From positions 1 through 8,102 of the forward strand of contig FR899649.1 of the NCBI GenBank assembly GCA_000437275.1: a stretch of 8,102 nt of DNA, written 5' to 3'. Below the pieces are notes generated by a model that was given only the letters and a program-made list of their open reading frames with translations, searched no databases and was not told where the DNA came from. The position numbers and the translations under genes were made by a program. This stretch comes from Clostridium sp. CAG:411 (GTDB lineage: Bacteria > Bacillota > Clostridia > Lachnospirales > Lachnospiraceae). This document shows positions 6,643 through 8,102 of the stretch, one piece after another (within the stretch, counting starts at the first letter, position 1; the number at the start of each line of letters is the position of its first letter).

Positions 6643-6782
6643 GTTTATATTTGTTCAGAAGATACCATTCAAAAAGATCAGATATCTACTACTATATCCG
6701 TATCTATGCAAACGCGTTTTCTGAACTATTACCATAGTATAGCAAAGTTTTTCACTTTTTTCTAGCTTTTTGATTATTATTA

Positions 6783-6791
6783 TGATATAAT
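6783..6791 (+). promoter_or_regulatory. Extended -10 promoter of rpoD
   Basis: TG-A-TATAAT (6783-6791) is a perfect -10 with the extended TGn element. The matching -35 region (around 6763-6768) is T-rich but weak, as expected for extended -10 promoters. The leader would be about 45 bases. No other strong promoter lies between mrp and rpoD. Confidence 0.7.
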
Positions 6792-6832
6792 AGCAGGTAG
6801 CGAATCTTTTTACGTAGGTATCTTATGTACAT

Positions 6833-6837
6833 GGAGG
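6833..6837 (+). promoter_or_regulatory. Ribosome binding site fixing the rpoD start at 6844
   Basis: GGAGG directly abuts the in-frame ATG at 6838, which is too close for initiation there. It lies 6 bases before the ATG at 6844. The later start is therefore preferred. Confidence 0.75.
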
Positions 6838-6843
6838 ATGAGA

Positions 6844-7953
6844 ATGAACGAAACAATCACCGCTTTTGAAGAAAAGCTGAAAGAGCTTCTTGCTCTCGCA
6901 AAGAAAAATAAAGATGTAATTGAAGTTGAAAAGGTAAATGATGTATTCAAAGAATTAAATTTGGATGTACATCAGATTGATAAAATCTACGAATACCTGG
7001 AAAGCCATAATATTGCAATATTGAACTTATCAAATGACGATGAACCAGATGATTCTGCTATTTTAGAGATTGAGCAGGAAGAAGATACTTCTACAGAAGA
7101 CTTAGCTGCCAGTGCGGCTGTTATGTCCGATGATCCTGTAAAATTATATTTAAAAGAAATCGGCAGTTATCCACTTCTTACAATTGAACAGGAAATTGAA
7201 TTGGCAAAGCGAATCGAGTCAGGCGATGAAGCAGCGAAAAAAAGTCTTGCAGAGTCTAACCTCCGTCTTGTTGTCAGCATTGCCAAACGGTATGTGGGAC
7301 GTGGTTTATCTTTCCTTGATTTAATTCAGGAAGGTAATCTGGGATTAATTAAAGCTGTAGATAAATTTGACTACACAAAAGGTTATAAGTTTAGTACCTA
7401 TGCTACCTGGTGGATCAGACAGGCAATCACTCGTTCCATTGCGGATCAGTCACGTACGATTCGTATTCCTGTCCACATGTCAGAAGTTATCAACAAAACC
7501 TATCGCGTATCCAGAACATTATTACAGGAACTTGGTCGCGAACCAACCGAACAGGAACTTGCAAAAGCAATGAATCTTCCTATTGAAAAGGTTCGTGAAA
7601 TCTTAAAAGTATCCGCAGATCCAATTTCACTGGATACACCTATTGGTGAAGAAGATGATAGTCACTTGGGTGATTTCATTAAAGATGAACGAATTGTTGG
7701 TCCAGAAGATGCTGCTGCATATTCTGTACTACAAGATCAAATTTCAAAATTATTAGAGACATTGACAGAGCGTGAACAGCGTGTATTAATTCTCCGTTTT
7801 GGTTTACAAGATGGAAGAACTCGCACTTTGGAAGAAGTTGGAAAAGAATTCAACGTTACAAGAGAACGTATTCGCCAGATTGAAGCAAAGGCACTTAGAA
7901 AATTAAGACACCCTAGTCGTGCTCGTATGCTAAAGGGTTATGATATTATGTAA
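6844..7953 (+). CDS. rpoD: Primary RNA polymerase sigma factor (sigma A / sigma 70)
   Basis: The housekeeping sigma factor directs RNA polymerase to -10/-35 promoters. The 369-residue product has a region 1.1-like N-terminus (about 5-78) with an acidic linker, then region 1.2 (DDPVKLYLKEIG at 97-108). Region 2 (about 135-205) includes ESNLRLVVSIAKRY, DLIQEGNLGLIKAVDKFD and the -10 recognition stretch KFSTYATWWIRQAI at 182-195. Region 3 follows at about 210-285. Region 4 (about 300-362) carries the -35 helix-turn-helix LEEVGKEFNVTRERIRQIE at 329-347. This is the short Firmicute form, without the large insert of proteobacterial RpoD. No dnaG lies immediately upstream; the gene has its own extended -10 promoter and diverges from mrp. 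No clear terminator follows: the nearest hairpin, ACGTTT/AAACGT (7994-8009), lacks a T tail. Confidence 0.97.
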   Translation: MNETITAFEEKLKELLALAKKNKDVIEVEKVNDVFKELNLDVHQIDKIYEYLESHNIAILNLSNDDEPDDSAILEIEQEEDTSTEDLAASAAVMSDDPVKLYLKEIGSYPLLTIEQEIELAKRIESGDEAAKKSLAESNLRLVVSIAKRYVGRGLSFLDLIQEGNLGLIKAVDKFDYTKGYKFSTYATWWIRQAITRSIADQSRTIRIPVHMSEVINKTYRVSRTLLQELGREPTEQELAKAMNLPIEKVREILKVSADPISLDTPIGEEDDSHLGDFIKDERIVGPEDAAAYSVLQDQISKLLETLTEREQRVLILRFGLQDGRTRTLEEVGKEFNVTRERIRQIEAKALRKLRHPSRARMLKGYDIM

Positions 7954-8008
7954 TTCATACTTTTTAGCTACATAAAAATTACAGAAATATTTTACGTTTT
8001 CTCAAACG

Positions 8009-8044
8009 TTGCAAGCGTTGTTAAAATTATTATATGTATAAAAT
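8009..8044 (+). promoter_or_regulatory. Weak promoter-like region downstream of rpoD
   Basis: TTGCAA (8009-8014) with TATATG (8031-8036), and TTGTTA (8018-8023) with TAAAAT (8039-8044), are two imperfect -35/-10 combinations with spacers of 16 and 15. The stretch is AT-rich, so chance matches are expected. It may start transcription of a gene beyond the right edge. Confidence 0.25.
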
Positions 8045-8065
8045 AGAAGGGATACAACATTTTGT

Positions 8066-8092
8066 CTCCTACCAACGCAATCGAGTAGGAGG
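8066..8092 (+). promoter_or_regulatory. Hairpin that would mask a ribosome binding site at the right edge
   Basis: CTCCTAC (8066-8072) and GTAGGAG (8085-8091) are a perfect 7-bp inverted repeat with a 12-base loop. The right arm contains AGGAGG (8087-8092), a strong ribosome binding site with no start codon yet visible; the window ends 10 bases later. No T tail follows, so it is not a terminator. It probably belongs to the leader of a gene starting just past 8102, with translation held down by the hairpin. Confidence 0.5.
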
Positions 8093-8102
8093 CGGTGCCT
8101 AA

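Noticed and set aside
6433..6765. 110-codon plus-strand frame
   Set aside because: It is antisense to the start of mrp over most of its length, has no ribosome binding site, and its product resembles no protein family; mrp on the other strand is certain.
7994..8021. Overlapping hairpins ACGTTT/AAACGT and AACG/CGTT after rpoD as a terminator
   Set aside because: Stems are only 4-6 pairs, mutually exclusive, and no T tract follows.
8034..8102. 22-codon frame ending exactly at the window edge
   Set aside because: It has no ribosome binding site, and its second half is the SD-masking hairpin, which explains the sequence better as an untranslated leader. A leader peptide is not excluded.
1..8102. 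CRISPR arrays, tRNA or rRNA genes, insertion sequences
   Set aside because: No regularly spaced repeats, cloverleaf-like sequences, transposase-like frames or terminal inverted repeats were seen on either strand.

Overview
The window looks like chromosomal DNA from a low-GC Firmicute of class Clostridia, most likely a Lachnospiraceae-type gut anaerobe. The reasons are AT-rich sequence with strong GGAGG ribosome binding sites, a short primary sigma factor of 369 residues, a class II zinc fructose-bisphosphate aldolase, an Mrp ATPase fused to a NifX-like domain, and a fibro-slime surface protein. This taxonomic call comes from family knowledge and not from a search.

Left part (1-3305) is the accessory and most interesting region. 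A divergent intergenic region separates two transcription units. On the minus strand a 56-residue small protein precedes a secreted fibro-slime protein that runs off the left edge. On the plus strand lies a SARP/BTAD-type regulator with a degenerate GGDEF-like C-terminus, then a class D-like sortase, then a strong terminator. The shared intergenic region holds GGTTACA-N4-GGTTACA, an 11-bp-period direct repeat like the operators of SARP regulators. It sits next to a candidate -10 for the fibro-slime unit. An attenuator-like hairpin lies in that unit's leader. I infer a self-contained, regulated surface-display locus made of regulator, sortase and secreted adhesin-like protein.

Middle part (3306-6590) is on the minus strand: a four-helix membrane protein of unknown function with a small CxxC/HxxC putative metal site, then fba with its own consensus promoter and terminator, then mrp/apbC with a C-terminal NifX-like domain. 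These read as ordinary metabolic and Fe-S housekeeping genes plus one orphan.

Right part (6591-8102): rpoD (sigma A) runs divergently from mrp, from its own extended -10 promoter and without dnaG directly upstream. The last 150 bases hold no supported gene. They hold a weak promoter-like region and a hairpin that would mask an AGGAGG ribosome binding site, probably the leader of a gene beginning just past the right edge. Ribosome binding sites move three starts inward from the longest open frame: sortase to 2562, fba to 5289 and rpoD to 6844.
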